Positions 1-11,125 of a stretch of 64,000 nucleotides of DNA are shown in pieces. The position numbers were made by a program, and so were the translations under genes. The notes under the pieces are model-generated. The model saw only the letters and a list, made by a program, of their open reading frames with translations. It did no database searches and was not told where the DNA came from. Position 1 is the stretch's first letter, and the number at the start of each line of letters is the position of its first letter. This DNA is from Humulus lupulus (lineage: Eukaryota; Streptophyta; Magnoliopsida; Rosales; Cannabaceae): contig NC_084802.1 in assembly GCF_963169125.1 (NCBI RefSeq), forward strand, positions 20,305,107 through 20,369,106, given 5' to 3'.

Positions 1-860
1 CTCATATAAATTTTAAATAAATAAACAATATTATATAAAAAATATTACATATTATTATAATATTGATATTTTAAATATGATATATTTTATAATATTTAAA
101 TTTATATTAAAATAATTAATAAATATTTATTTTTTAGTTAGTGTTATTATGATATCATATTTCGAACAGTAGTGTTATTATGATATCATATAATAATAAT
201 AATATGAACAACAATATCATGACACGTACTAGCTACGTTATGGAATGTTCATTGCAATTATAATAGCAGTAGTCATGAATTGAGGAAAACCAATTAATTA
301 ATTAAATTAAATATATACAAGTTATATATATATAGTCATTAGTTGTACGTTTTGTGTCCTATTATATATATATATATATAAATATATATATATATTTATA
401 TAAAGATCAAAATTCGATGAACATGTTGGTATACGTCAATATGATCTTAGCTAGCACCACTACCTTAAATATTTCTTGTGAATATATTTGGTTGGCATTA
501 ATTCCCATATATATATATTAACATTTATATATGAGTACTACTTTTTTTGTCCTTATGAAACCCTAATTAAACATTCTGTACTATGATGAGTCTTCAATTA
601 ATCAAATTATAGCCGTTTGTAGTGCCCATCCATGTTATATATACATATATATGTATATCTAACAAGAAAGAGTACAAATTACAAGTCATTCTATCTTCAA
701 CTTGATCAAATAATATATATAATCAAGACAAAATAGTAAGTGTGATTTGAAACAATATTAGATACATAAGTACACTTATTTTTGTTCGGTTTCACATTGA
801 AATTAATGTTATTGAAAGTCACAGCTAGCGCACATGCATGAATATTAATTACTTGTATAA
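1..860. other. AT-rich spacer, no gene seen
   Basis: This stretch is very AT-rich and holds only short simple repeats, including a TA-rich tract at about 362-400. I see no open reading frame of note and no RNA gene. It is the flank of the LINE insertion that follows. Confidence 0.7.
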
Positions 861-890
861 CTTTTTTTTTAAAAAAATTTATAAGCTTTA

Positions 891-3800
891 TTAATAAACT
901 TCATTCAACAATACATCCATAATAGAGGCTGGGATCTCCCCAACCTTAAATGTACGATCAGCAGGGGAACAAAATGCTCTAGCTAAAGCATGAGCAACCT
1001 TATTCGCGGACCGCTTAACAAACACAATAGAAATATCACTACGCATTTGCCACATGGTTTTACATTCAAGTACAATATCTCCAAAATAAGATGCCATAGG
1101 AGAGCTACATCGGAGAGCTTGAACTACCAAGAGGCAATCTGTTTCAATTGTAACATTTGACCAATTTTTCCTTTTGATCCAACTTAACGCCTCCCTTATG
1201 CCCATTATCTCAGCTAGTTCTGGTGAGATCGACCCCTGCTTACAACTAGCTAACGCCTCAATGGGATAACCTACCGCATTTCTGGCCATACACGCGAAAC
1301 TGAATGTGCCCCTTTCAGAAAAAATAGCGGCATCAACGTTAATTTTTATGTCATTCCCATGTGGTTTCCACCAGGTAGTTGCTCCATCTCCATTGGACAA
1401 AAAGGCCGCAAGTGGCACATCGACCTTATTTTGAGCCTGAACCCACTGGTGGAGCATCGACGTGGCCAGTATATTTACTGAAGCTGCAGATGTCTTCTTG
1501 TTATGCCACACAAGTTCATTACGTGTTCTCCATACACTCCAACACAGAGATGCAATTTTTTGCCTGTTGTCCTCATCATTGTTGTTAAAGCTTTGCTCCA
1601 GCCATTTGGCAAACGACCCAAAAAAAGGACAAACAACTTTCAGCCCAGAATACCTCCAGCAATTCTGCACAAAAGGGCAGTTTATAAGGCAGTGAAGAAT
1701 AGATTCAGGTTCACCAAGACAATAAGGGAAATTTTTCTCAATATCAACATGCTTCAGATGTAATTGCAATCGTGTGGGGAGACATCCTTTTGCTGCACGC
1801 CAAAGCAAGTCTTTCACCTTGGGAGGACTTCGAAGCTTCCACAAATTCAACCAGATATCCGCTTGAGCCGCTAAAGCCGCTGCCTCCTTCCTTTCCTGCA
1901 GAATACAATATATGCTCTTGGCAGAGAAGTGACCAGATTTCTCAAGGGCCCAAAACCATGTGTCGTCCGTGCTATGAATGCTCAGGGGAATACTCAGAAT
2001 GATATGGGCGTCCTCTGGATGGAAAATATCTAGGATCAAGTCTTTATCCCATTCCTTCTTTTCGGGGATCAAAAGAGATTGGACCAGTTTGTTCTTCAAA
2101 GAATCATGAATTCCTCTAGGTGTAAAATGGGTATCGCACGACATCCATGGGTCAATACCCATACGAATTGAATCCCCATTTCCTACCTTTATTCGGGCAC
2201 CTTCTTTAACCAGAGGAATAGTTTCAAAAATGCTTCTCCAAACATAGCTTGGGTTGCTCCCAAGCTCGGCTGACAAGAAGGAACCTTGAACGTAATATCT
2301 GGATTTGAATAGACGACCCACCAAACTTTGGGGTCTACATATAAGCCTCCACCCTTGCTTGCTTAGGAGAGCCAAATTGAAATCATGAAGGCTCCTAAAC
2401 CCCATTCCACCTTTCGATTTGTGAATAGAGAGCTTATCCCAATTTTGCCAATGGATGCCTCTGTTATTCCTTGAGCCTGTTTTCCACCAGAATCTACACA
2501 TAAGCTGCTCCATCTCCTTACACATACCCACAGGAATAAGAAAAACGCTCATTGCATATGATGGGAGCGATTGGGCCACAGACTTGATAAGGAGTTCTTT
2601 ACCTGCTTTGGACAAAAACTTGCTCTCCCAGCTTTGTATTTTTGCCTGCATCCTTTCTTTTAGAAACCCCAAGATTGCGTTCTTTCTCCTGCCTAGGATA
2701 TTTGGTAGACCCAGATACATGCTTGTGTCAGATGCTTCGTTCATATTTAGAATAGAGCAGATTTCCCTTCTGCTATCCGAATATGTATTAGCACTAAAGA
2801 AGACATAAGACTTGTGTAAATTGACCTGTTGACCAGAGGCCATCTGAAACAGTTTCAGTACTTCCATAACATTAGTAGCCTCCTCCATCGTAGCCCTGCA
2901 GTATAAATAAGCATCATCTGCAAAAAACATATGAGAAATCACCGGGGCTGTTCTTGCCACTTTACACCCTCTTAGTTTTCCTTGTCTCTCAAAATCTGAT
3001 ATAAGAGCCGATAGACCCTCAGCACAGATAAGGAACAAGTATGGTGATAGAGGGTCCCCTTGACGAAGGCCTCTACTAGGGATAATGGGTCCCAACTCTT
3101 TCCCCTCCGTCGTGATCTTATATCGCACTGCACTAACACAGCTCATAATCAGAGATATCCAGTGTTCATTAAGACCCATCTTGTTTAGCATAGCTCTGAG
3201 GAAACCCCACTCCACTCTATCGTATGATTTGCTCATATCGAGCTTGATGGCCATTACTCCTTTATGCCCTGCCGTCTTCCTTTTCATATAGTGCATCACC
3301 TCAAAGGATACTAGAATGTTGTCTGTGATTAGTCTACCTGGGATAAAAGCACTCTGAGATTCTGAGATTACATGATGCAAAATGTTCTTCAACCTGTTCG
3401 CCAGCACCTTGGAGACAATCTTGTATATGACATTACACAGGGCAATTGGTCGCAAATCAGTCATAGATTCAGGTTGAGACTTTTTGGGGATCAGCACAAT
3501 ATTAGTCTCCATCAGGTGATCATCAAACACCCCTCTCTCAAAAAAATCCTGCACAATTTTAAACACATCAGGTTCCACTATATCCCAGTATTTCTGATAG
3601 AAACCTGGATTGAATCCATCTGGGCCTGGTGATTTATCTGGATGCATCTGAAAAAGAGCCGCTTTCACCTCATCCCTGTCAATTCTGGTCATCAGCAGAA
3701 GATTCATATCCTCTGAAATCCGTCCCTGTACGCCTTGAATGACTCTGTCCCAACTTGTGTCAGATGCGGTGAACAACTCTGCGAAATAGTTAACCATAAG

Positions 3801-4957
3801 ATTGTCCAGACCACCGTCCCAATCAACCATCCTGCCCTCAGCATCCTTTAGAGACCTAATTTGATTCCTTCGCCTCCTTGAGTTAGCCCAAGCATGAAAG
3901 TACTTAGTGTTCTGATCACCTGCTTGAAGCCAAAGTTGTTTCGACCGTTGTCTCCAGTAAATTTCTTTTTGTGAGAGCACCTCAAACAGTTGGGCATGGA
4001 CCTCCTTATACTTCAATACAGCTTCCTCATCTCGTCTTCCTTTTATCTGCCTCAGAAGTTTGTTGCAATGAGCTATTCTGTCTTTGAAACTTCCAGTGAT
4101 ATTTCTACTCCACTCTGAGAGCGCCGTATTGCAACACTTAATTTTCTGATATAAAGGGTGCTCTTGATACCGCAACCAAATATCCTGAATAATATGACGG
4201 CACATAGGTTCTTTGACCCAAGCGTTCTCGAACCTGAAACGCTTGGTTGTACTTCTCCTCCTGGTGAGCCCAATGTCGAGCCAAAGAGGGGTATGATCAG
4301 AGAAAGATACTTCCATGTTAATCAACCGAGCTTGAGGGAAGGTATTGTGCCAACGACCATAGCTCTATCCAGTCTAACTTCAACCCACTGCCGTGTACCC
4401 CGACCCTTCTCCCACGTATAAGGGTACCCCATCAATTCCATATCCATCAGATTACAATCAGAGACAGCTTCCTGAAAACCATGAACAAGCCAAGCAGGGT
4501 AGCTTCTACCACCTCTCTTATCAGCTTGAGACAGTACATTATTCATATCCCCAATAACACACCAAGGTTAAGATGACTCTCCTGCTAATCGACGAATCAA
4601 CGCCCAAGATTGGTGGCGCAACTGACGACGAGGCTCACCATAGAATCCAGTCAATCTAAACTTTGGATGCCCCTCCATGCATAACTCAACATCAATATGA
4701 TTAGTGCTGAAACTGCGTAACTGGATCTCATGCTGGGTCTTCCACATCAACGCTAGACCCCCACTGTGCCCCTGAGCTTCCACCACCACACACCCTTCAA
4801 ACCCCAACACTCTGCTAACATATTCCATCATTTCCTTCTTACAAATCGTTTCACACAAAAATAAGACTATGGGTCTCTTGTGGAGAACTAACTCCTTAAG
4901 GAACTGAACAACCTGAGGGTTCCCAAGCCCTCGGCAATTCCAACTCAAAATGCTCAT
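891..4957 (-). pseudogene. LINE ORF2: endonuclease, reverse transcriptase, RNase H (broken)
   Basis: ORF2 starts at ATG 4957 with MSILSWNCRGLGNP, the typical start of the APE-like endonuclease that nicks the target. An in-frame TAA lies at 4570-4568, and the frame changes between about 4322 and 4360, just before the end of the endonuclease domain (SDHTPLWL). The rest (4325 down to 891) is open: RT with the catalytic FADD box near 2913-2927, then zf-RVT (CLGEPESILHCLINC, about 1690-1730), then an RVT_3-type RNase H (starting VDAAIF, with the later ETD and AHALA motifs, about 950-1340). It encodes target-primed reverse transcription. With one stop and one frameshift it cannot make a full protein. 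The stop codon TAA overlaps the AATAAA signal. Confidence 0.92.
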
Positions 4958-6240
4958 GATGAATGGCGGGACCACCCAGTGGTTCCCGCCCCAACACCGT
5001 GTTTTTGCTCTACCCTTGCGGCATGAGTACTACCTCCAGCGTAATAAGACTCCTCCTTATCTCCCGGTCGCGATTGAGCACCTGACACTAGACGGACTGT
5101 ATGGTCATCTTTGCATGGACGAGGAGAAGTGATTTCTTTGGACACGTCATCTGGTATACTGGCTCTATTACGTTCGTGGTCAACATGGGCATATTGGTCA
5201 TGGCCCAATGGTATATTTAAATCATGATCCACCATAGCATTTAGGTCTTGGCCCAAAATATCCTCCTGCATGGGGCCCACTACCAACCCCTCTTGGACTC
5301 TTCTTCTCTTCGGGTCCACAAAACAGAAACCCTCTGGTTGACTTGGATTCTCTATCTCCATAATATCTTCTCTATTTAATACAGGATTCTTGGAAATAAA
5401 GCCCTGATCTCTCTCCACAATCTTAGAGATCCCCACGATATCATCCCTTGATTGAGCAGTTAACCCATTTTTCTTCACAGAATTCGCGTGATTAATGCCA
5501 CCCGAAGATCTCTCTGTCAACATGTTGCTCCGACCAAGACTTTGTGCTGGCGGCCGCGCCACCGAGTCTCTTAGCCACCTTGCTCCTATCATTCTGTTTG
5601 ACCGCCTTTCAGGAGCCTTCAAGAACAAACCATAAGGCTTTGGGAGATCTTCAACTCTGGCTTGGAATAGCTTATGACAAAATCGTTCAGAGTGGCCCAG
5701 TATGCCACATATAAAACAAAAGGTAGGCAAACGTTCATATTTGAACGACACCCAGAAAAATTCCTCCTTTGATGTGTAAATTTTCATCCTTCTTTTCAGA
5801 GGCTTATCCACCTGAAGACGAACTCGAACCCTTAGAAACTCCTTCCAGGTGCCCGTATAATTCTTAGGACAAGACGAAACAAAGCTGCCTATGAATTGGC
5901 CACAAGCCTGGAACACACAATCGGACTTGAACCCAGCCCTCAAATCATAGACCTGAACCCATATCTCCATACCCTCTATCGGGATCAGACTCGGATCATC
6001 TCCCAATTTCAGACGCTCCAATAGCAGGGGTTGCTTATTGAATGTCCAAGGTGATCCTTCCAGGACCCGACTGATATCAACCTCGTGAAAAAACTGGAAC
6101 AGAAACTTGTTTGTCTCCAACTCTCGCACGCACATACCCATGCCCGACCGCCAAAGAGACGCCATTACGTTGCGTACAGATTCGAAGTCAGAAACGCGGT
6201 CAGAGAGCAACCTACCCACCAGGCACCACCGCATATCCAC
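4954..6240 (-). CDS. LINE ORF1-like protein, DUF4283 plus CCHC knuckle, N-terminally truncated
   Basis: A 428-codon frame without internal stops. Residues about 5-150 resemble the DUF4283 domain of plant LINE ORF1 proteins (for example LVGRLLSDR and FLFQFFHEVD). A zinc knuckle CFICGILGHSERFC (CX2CX4HX4C) follows near residue 175. The tail is hydrophilic and low in conservation. The family role is nucleic-acid binding in the LINE ribonucleoprotein. The first ATG in frame is at 6234; the family normally has more residues upstream, but here a stop (6274-6276) precedes a TA repeat, so the N-terminus is missing. The stop codon TGA (4956-4954) overlaps the ORF2 start ATG (4957-4955) as ATGA. Confidence 0.82.
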   Translation of the reverse strand: MDMRWCLVGRLLSDRVSDFESVRNVMASLWRSGMGMCVRELETNKFLFQFFHEVDISRVLEGSPWTFNKQPLLLERLKLGDDPSLIPIEGMEIWVQVYDLRAGFKSDCVFQACGQFIGSFVSSCPKNYTGTWKEFLRVRVRLQVDKPLKRRMKIYTSKEEFFWVSFKYERLPTFCFICGILGHSERFCHKLFQARVEDLPKPYGLFLKAPERRSNRMIGARWLRDSVARPPAQSLGRSNMLTERSSGGINHANSVKKNGLTAQSRDDIVGISKIVERDQGFISKNPVLNREDIMEIENPSQPEGFCFVDPKRRRVQEGLVVGPMQEDILGQDLNAMVDHDLNIPLGHDQYAHVDHERNRASIPDDVSKEITSPRPCKDDHTVRLVSGAQSRPGDKEESYYAGGSTHAARVEQKHGVGAGTTGWSRHSS

Positions 6241-6446
6241 ATCGGATATATATATATATTTGTGATTTTGATCTCAGCAATAATACTCACGAGAATGGGA
6301 CTCCAATTGGGTATCCTAGGTCTTTCTCATCCAATTATAATAATATACTTACATATAGCTATATATATTTGGAAATTGTTTTTGGTATAGTGATACTATT
6401 TTTTGTATTTTTGATATATAGATAAGTTGTAACTTTATTTTTTCTA

Positions 6447-6667
6447 TGTGACAGTGTCTAATATAATTACATAATACTTCTCACAAATCTTTAGAAAATT
6501 CCAGATAATTTGTGATGTCAAAATTACACGCGTATAAATATTGAAATTAACAAACACGCGTGCAACAAGTTGTTTTAATCTTGATTTCAGTATCTTAAAT
6601 GATTTAGAATTTTTTTAAAATTTATGAGAGATTTCTATAATTACATTATACTCTGTCATATAAAAAA
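6447..6667. repeat. Foldback (hairpin) element, degenerate
   Basis: Two arms face each other across a centre with CACGCG motifs (about 6528-6560). The left arm, from GACAGTGTCTAATATAATTA, pairs imperfectly with the right arm that ends with TAATTACATTATACTCTGTC. The centre and inner arm resemble the two better hairpins at 37001-37336 and 37394-37737 (shared CACGCGTGCAACAA and TTTTCAGTA-type stretches). This looks like a decayed non-autonomous DNA element of the same family. Confidence 0.55.
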
Positions 6668-8019
6668 ATTATAATTATAATTTATTTATATACTAAAAAT
6701 ATTAAAAGTACAAATAACTAACGATTAAAAACTATACAGTGGTTATATATATAATTTCCCATATATTTTTTTTATATATCTACTAAATCCATGACCTCAT
6801 ACATATGGAAAGGACCAATGATATAATTCTGCATGATAATGTGGTTGAGAAAAGAGATTTGGGCAGGTGAGATAAGAAAGAATATTGCAAAAGGAAATCA
6901 TTACTAAAATTAGAAATGGAAAATGACTACACTACTCCTCTATATATATATATATATATATATGTGCAGAATATAACAAAATATTAATGTTTTAGTTGAT
7001 ACAATAATATCGTATTTTTACATTAAGAAATTAATGATTTATTTTTGTGGCAAAAGTATTATTTTCAAATATGATAAAATTAAATTATAGTATTAAAACT
7101 ATGGGAGAAACTAAATGAAAATGTGCAAAAAATGAATAATTGGCCTATATATGAAAATATATGGGTTATACTTATTTTATTATCTTCATATTTGTTTCAG
7201 TACTAGTGTATATACACAAAAATATTACCTTGTATTTGGCAAATATACAAAAACATATGCTTTAACATAAGTTTAATCAAATTTATTTATAATGTTACCA
7301 GAATAAACCTATGTTAATGACATAAAATATCTAATATATTAAAGAATTCAAATTTTAATAATAAATTATTAGAATATTTGCAGTGTATATATATCCAAAG
7401 TTTTGGGTTGGTATGCGGCACATACCCAATTTTTTTAGCAGGAAAAAGTACTAAATGTTAATAAAATAATAATTTAGTCTAGTTCTGTTACTTAGAGTTC
7501 TATTAGTGTGTTGTTGGGTATACGTGCGTAAGGCCTAGAATAAACTTAATTTTAAAAATTAATTTTAATTGATTTTAAATTAGAATAATAATTAAAATAC
7601 AGTTTGAAATGAAAAAAAAATCTAAAAACATCTAAATTAATAATAAATAATTGGAAAAATTAAAATATAAACAAACTTAAATTAAATCTATTTAGACAAT
7701 GAAAAATAATAAAGAAAGAAAGAGATCTGAGATTCATCAAACCCAGAATTTATTCTTCAAAATTACTCACATTCATATATACATAATCACACACAGATTC
7801 ATCAATCTCTTAAAATATTTTTACCGCAGCCAATAAGAAAGCTTATTATTCAGCCAAAAGTCGAGCCAGATAATTGATAACACAATCTGAACATGAGCGT
7901 TTTTACAAAAAGGAGGGTCAAGCCTTTTCATTTCCCTCAATCTTTAAGCACCGTCCACCCTCTCTTCCACGTTGACCTTAATTTTGTTGGTATTAATTTG
8001 AATAAAATTAGGAATGCAA

Positions 8020-8671
8020 CAGAATGGTGGTTTTAAAAATTATTAACATTGAGTAAGAATCAATAAATATTTTTATACATTAAATATACACACAATACGA
8101 TGAGAAAATTAGTTCTTGTAGTCTATCAAGAATTTTTGAGTCTTTTGTATGTTCATACGATTTTCCTATCTAGTGAAAACTCATATCTTAGTCTTCCAAT
8201 TCGTTCCTCAAATATACATGGACGCGTGTGCACGTAAAATTCAATAGTTTGATTATTTAGGCTCTCTAGATGTCATCAACACATGAAATCTAGAGAGTTT
8301 GGAGAAGAGAGAAAGTTACATAGAGTTCTAGAAATTTTTCAGGATTTGGAAAATTTCTATAGATAAATCTTGACTGATACGTCTCATTCAACTTCTTAAA
8401 AAGATCATATTATTTTTTTTAACTTATGAAGATAATAAAATATTTTTATTTTATTTTTATTTAATGAATTCATAACTGATTTTTTATTATTTTATTTTAA
8501 TCAAATTAAAATAATAATTAAATAAACAAATAATATTTGAAATTCAAAATTAAAATCTCAAGGATACGTGGTACTGAGTGTGGCGTGTACCACTTCATTG
8601 TGTCACTAATCTTCCACATTTGTTTGTTTAAATAAATTTGAGACAATATATTTATTCCAAAAATAAATATG
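8020..8671. other. Possible old LTR remnant
   Basis: The stretch from about 8120 to 8330 (CTATCAAGAA, CGATTTTCCTATC, CATCAACACATGAAATCTAGAG) follows in order similar blocks at 63690-63930 (CTATCAAGTG, CGATCTTCCTATCC, CTCAACACATGAGATCC). The latter sits beside a copia gag fragment, so both are probably decayed LTRs of related copia elements. No boundary can be fixed, and gypsy 1 inserted at its right edge. Confidence 0.35.
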
Positions 8672-8676
8672 AGTTA

Positions 8677-9435
8677 TGTTGACGCGGTTCTTCGCCAACA
8701 GGTAATTAAGAAAAGAAAGAGGAAGGGATTAGTGCTTATGTTGAACCGAAATAGATGAATGATCTTGGAAATGAGATGGTGACACAAAATACGTTTTTTA
8801 GGTAGTTCAAAGGTTAAAATCATTCTACTCCACCAGTCAATATTATTGCTATATGCTTGGTATTGGTATTTTTTACATAATAGAATTCAACCCCTTGTAA
8901 CTCCCAGTGTCTCCATATTTATAGGAGAAGGCACCTGGGAGTTGGTAAGAAGGTCATCCCGTGACCTTCTTACCTATCATGTCAACTCTGTGACATTCAT
9001 GATTAATTCCTAAACCTGACACATAAGTGTGGTCAAATCAATAGGTAAGGGGATAATGGGCCGCACGGCCCAACCCAGTCGTGGGTGTCTGAATACGCAC
9101 GTTCACGCTGCGTGTCCGAGAAGTCAGGGGTATATCAAACACGTGATGTCTGATATATGCACGTTTACCTTGTGTGGTTGACTTTATAAAGGGTCACAGC
9201 CTCCAACTCTAGCTCGTACCACGAGCTGGATGCTTCCCTCGACCTGTGGTCTTCAGAGTCCAAACTCCGTCTATTCTTGGCGAACCCTTATGTTATCTCG
9301 AGCTGAGGAGGTAGGGCCTTATGATCCCAGCTCCGGTCTTGGGGATGTCCACGTGGTAAACATGATTAGGCCGACCCTCAAAATTAGGTCGTGTTCTCAT
9401 CTTGCTAACAGCCTGTGGGAAAACCAGGGCGTACA
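8677..9435 (-). repeat. 3' LTR of gypsy element 1
   Basis: On plus it runs from TGTTGACGCGG to GGGCGTACA, so on minus it starts TGTACGCCC and ends GTCAACA. It matches 20850-21617 with 18 substitutions that I counted and one small indel region near 8865-8875. It contains inverted motifs shared with element 2 LTRs, such as AGCTCGTACCACGAGCT (about 9210) and GGGCCGCACGGCCC (about 9058). A TATA-like box CATATTTATAGG on plus (about 8913-8924) is CCTATAAATATG on the element's sense strand. Confidence 0.93.
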
Positions 9436-9449
9436 TCTGTCCCCCAAGC
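9436..9449 (-). other. Polypurine tract of gypsy element 1
   Basis: Immediately inside the 3' LTR the minus strand reads GCTTGGGGGACAGA, a purine-rich plus-strand primer site. Element 2 has the same site (GCTTGGGGGGCAGA) before its 3' LTR. The copy outside the 5' LTR (21618-21631) repeats it. Confidence 0.8.
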
Positions 9450-9681
9450 CTCTGCTCGTGGTACACGACATTGTGTAGGGCCACAGTAGGGGCTTTTAGG
9501 CTTCCCCATGAACTCTTCATATTCCACATTCTACGCATGCGCCGAATACATGGAACATCGTGGTTGGTGACAGTACGTCTTTCGAGAACCGCATTTAATG
9601 GCCTAGCCTATACTCAGCCGTCGTTTCGTCTTTCGAGTAGAGGGCCTTGGATCCCACATCAGGGCAATCCAACGGTCCTCC

Positions 9682-9707
9682 TCACGTGGCCCTTCACGTA
9701 TATAAAA
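9682..9707 (+). promoter_or_regulatory. Antisense promoter: G-box plus TATA box
   Basis: CACGTG (in CTCACGTGGCCC) stands about 15 bases before TATATAAAAGG. This is on the strand opposite to gag-pol and upstream of the spliced antisense gene that follows. Element 2 keeps the same pair in the same order (CACGTG 847-852 and TATATAAA near 831-838 of its 52-kb region, read on minus), while much of the sequence around it has diverged. The duplicated segment at 21618-22076 carries it again (TATA at about 21881). Conservation between two elements argues for function; transcription itself is inferred. Confidence 0.65.
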
Positions 9708-9719
9708 GGGATGGTCACC

Positions 9720-11125
9720 TTACGCATGGGCCACCCGTTCATTTGAAAATTTTCAGAAATTTTCCTCTTCTTCTTGCTCTCGAGAATCCCCCCTTTTTTC
9801 TCTTTCCGGTTACCATCTTCGGCGTCCCAGAAATCCAGGTGCAAGGGCTCCTTCGAGGCTTTAGAATCAACTATCCGACGAAGCCCCAAACTAGGTGATC
9901 CCTTCATCCTCCCCTCAACCAACACATACTGTAAGTCTCCTGACTGTGCATGTTGTGAAATTATTTTTCACTGTAGCTTAGGTAAATATTTTACTGTAGC
10001 CACATGCAACGGTTTGCTGGTTTTTTGCATGACTGCTAACTTCTGTACTAACCATATCTTTGTTTTGACAGAAGAGATGTCTCAGTCCGGGGGTAAAAGT
10101 CTGCGGGCTGCGCTCATTGGGGGGAACACCCCAGCTGGGACCTCTGGGCCTAAAATGAAGAAGCTCCGGATGGCGAAGAAAGCCGCCGGGACCCCAACCA
10201 AGTCTCCTGCCAAGGAGAAAGAGCAGCCCCCAGCCACTCAGGTCGTGGGAATTGTTCCTCCTGCTGCAGGGGGGAGCAGCATGCCCTCACCCCCTCTACG
10301 AGCTCCGGCCTTCGTCCGAGACACAGGGGCGGAGCTCGGGACTTCAGAAATTTCAACCTCCGAGGTGTGCATCCCGGTTGACCCCCATGAACTAGAGAAG
10401 ATTCCAGAGGCCTTCCGGGGGACGGTGTATGAGACGACGAACTACGCCGTCAGCCACATCTACAAATTCAACGAGAAGGAGCTCAGAGCCATCGAAATAA
10501 GGAGCTCGGTGGGTGTGCTGGAATCTTCACTGGGCATGGCCCTAACGGTAAGCAGACCTCAACCTTTTATGGTTTCTGGACTATCATGCCTTACCCTGTT
10601 TTTCCTTTCTCCCTTCTCTTTTTTCTTTCTAAGGCAGTTTCCTCTTCGTTTTCGCAGAGTGTCGCCGCCCTTCATCGGAGCATAGCCAAGACCAAGGCCC
10701 AGCTCGAAGATATGCGGGGCGAGCATCAGGTGGTTAAGGATGCCCTGGCGGCCACGCAGGCCGAGCTGGAAGAAGCCCATCCCAAGCTTCAAGAGGTCGA
10801 GGCAACCAAGGCCGCCCTTACCGCCACGCGGGCGGAGCTAGACGCCGCGAAGGCTGGGGCCGAGGAGGCCAAGGCCGCCCTCGCCGCTGCGCGGGCAGAG
10901 CTAGATATTACGAAGGCTGGGGCCAAAACCGCCCTAGAAGCCGAGCAGGCGGCCTCCGGCACTGCCCTGGAGGACATGCTCTATAATTGCTGGGCCTACA
11001 ACCTGGACGACGACTTCTCCTTCTTGGCAGCGGACGTCTGGGAGCCCTTGCTGGAAGGGTTTAAAGCTCGCCTCGAGAAAGAAGCACCTTCTGAGGCCGG
11101 GGAAGTCTCCGGCACAGCTGAGTAG
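9720..11125 (+). CDS. Antisense extra gene of gypsy element 1, C-terminal half only, spliced
   Basis: The gene runs opposite to gag-pol. A 5'UTR exon ends at ACATACT before GTAAGT (donor 9931). The intron ends TTTTGACAG (10071), and the ATG follows at 10077. Coding exon one is 10077-10547, donor GTAAGC. Coding exon two is 10658-11125 in phase 0, after CGCAG, giving about 312 residues. The N-terminal part is basic and low-complexity (TPTKSPAKEKEQPP). The middle keeps a block shared with element 2 (LEKIPEAFRGTVYE). The C-terminal part is a long Ala/Glu-rich coiled coil of repeated AELDAAKAG-type units, ending in an acidic tail. Compared with element 2, the exons coding the PF04195-like 'gypsy-type transposon' domain are missing. 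No function is known. No premature stop is seen in the remaining frame. Confidence 0.7.

Larger units (their letters stand above)
862..6240 (-). mobile_element. 5'-truncated L1-type LINE (non-LTR retrotransposon)
   Basis: Read on minus, the element shows an ORF1-like zinc-knuckle protein, then endonuclease, reverse transcriptase and a C-terminal RNase H. It ends in an AATAAA signal (887-892) that overlaps the pol stop codon, followed by a short A-rich tail (about 862-880, T-rich on plus). The order ORF1, APE endonuclease, RT, zf-RVT, RNase H is that of plant L1-type LINEs. The 5' end lies near 6240: ORF1 lacks its usual N-terminus and runs into a TA repeat, as expected of incomplete reverse transcription. 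I looked for a target site duplication and found no convincing one. A stop and a frameshift in ORF2 make it non-autonomous. Confidence 0.9.
6241..8676. other. AT-rich spacer with degenerate repeats
   Basis: No gene is supported here. It contains TA microsatellites (about 6936-6963), a degenerate foldback element (6447-6667, listed separately) and a stretch at about 7397-7450 (with GGTATGCGGCACATACCCA) that recurs in inverted form at about 33935-34010. A somewhat more GC-rich part (about 7880-7980) precedes an LTR-like remnant next to gypsy element 1. The last five bases (8672-8676, AGTTA) should be the target site of gypsy 1. Confidence 0.6.

Noticed and set aside
1379..3632. Plus-strand frames across the LINE
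   Set aside because: They are antisense shadows of the minus-strand RT and RNase H, which carries clear motifs.
862..6500. Target site duplication for the LINE
   Set aside because: TTGTATAACTTTTT (about 853) and TTGTAACTTTATTTT (about 6427) look alike, but the second is about 190 bases beyond the ORF1 end, the match is imperfect and both are low-complexity.
9230..9478. Open frames inside the gypsy 1 LTRs (also 21412-21660 and 53229-53489)
   Set aside because: They lie wholly in LTR sequence, occur in both copies by duplication, resemble no protein family and lack supporting features.
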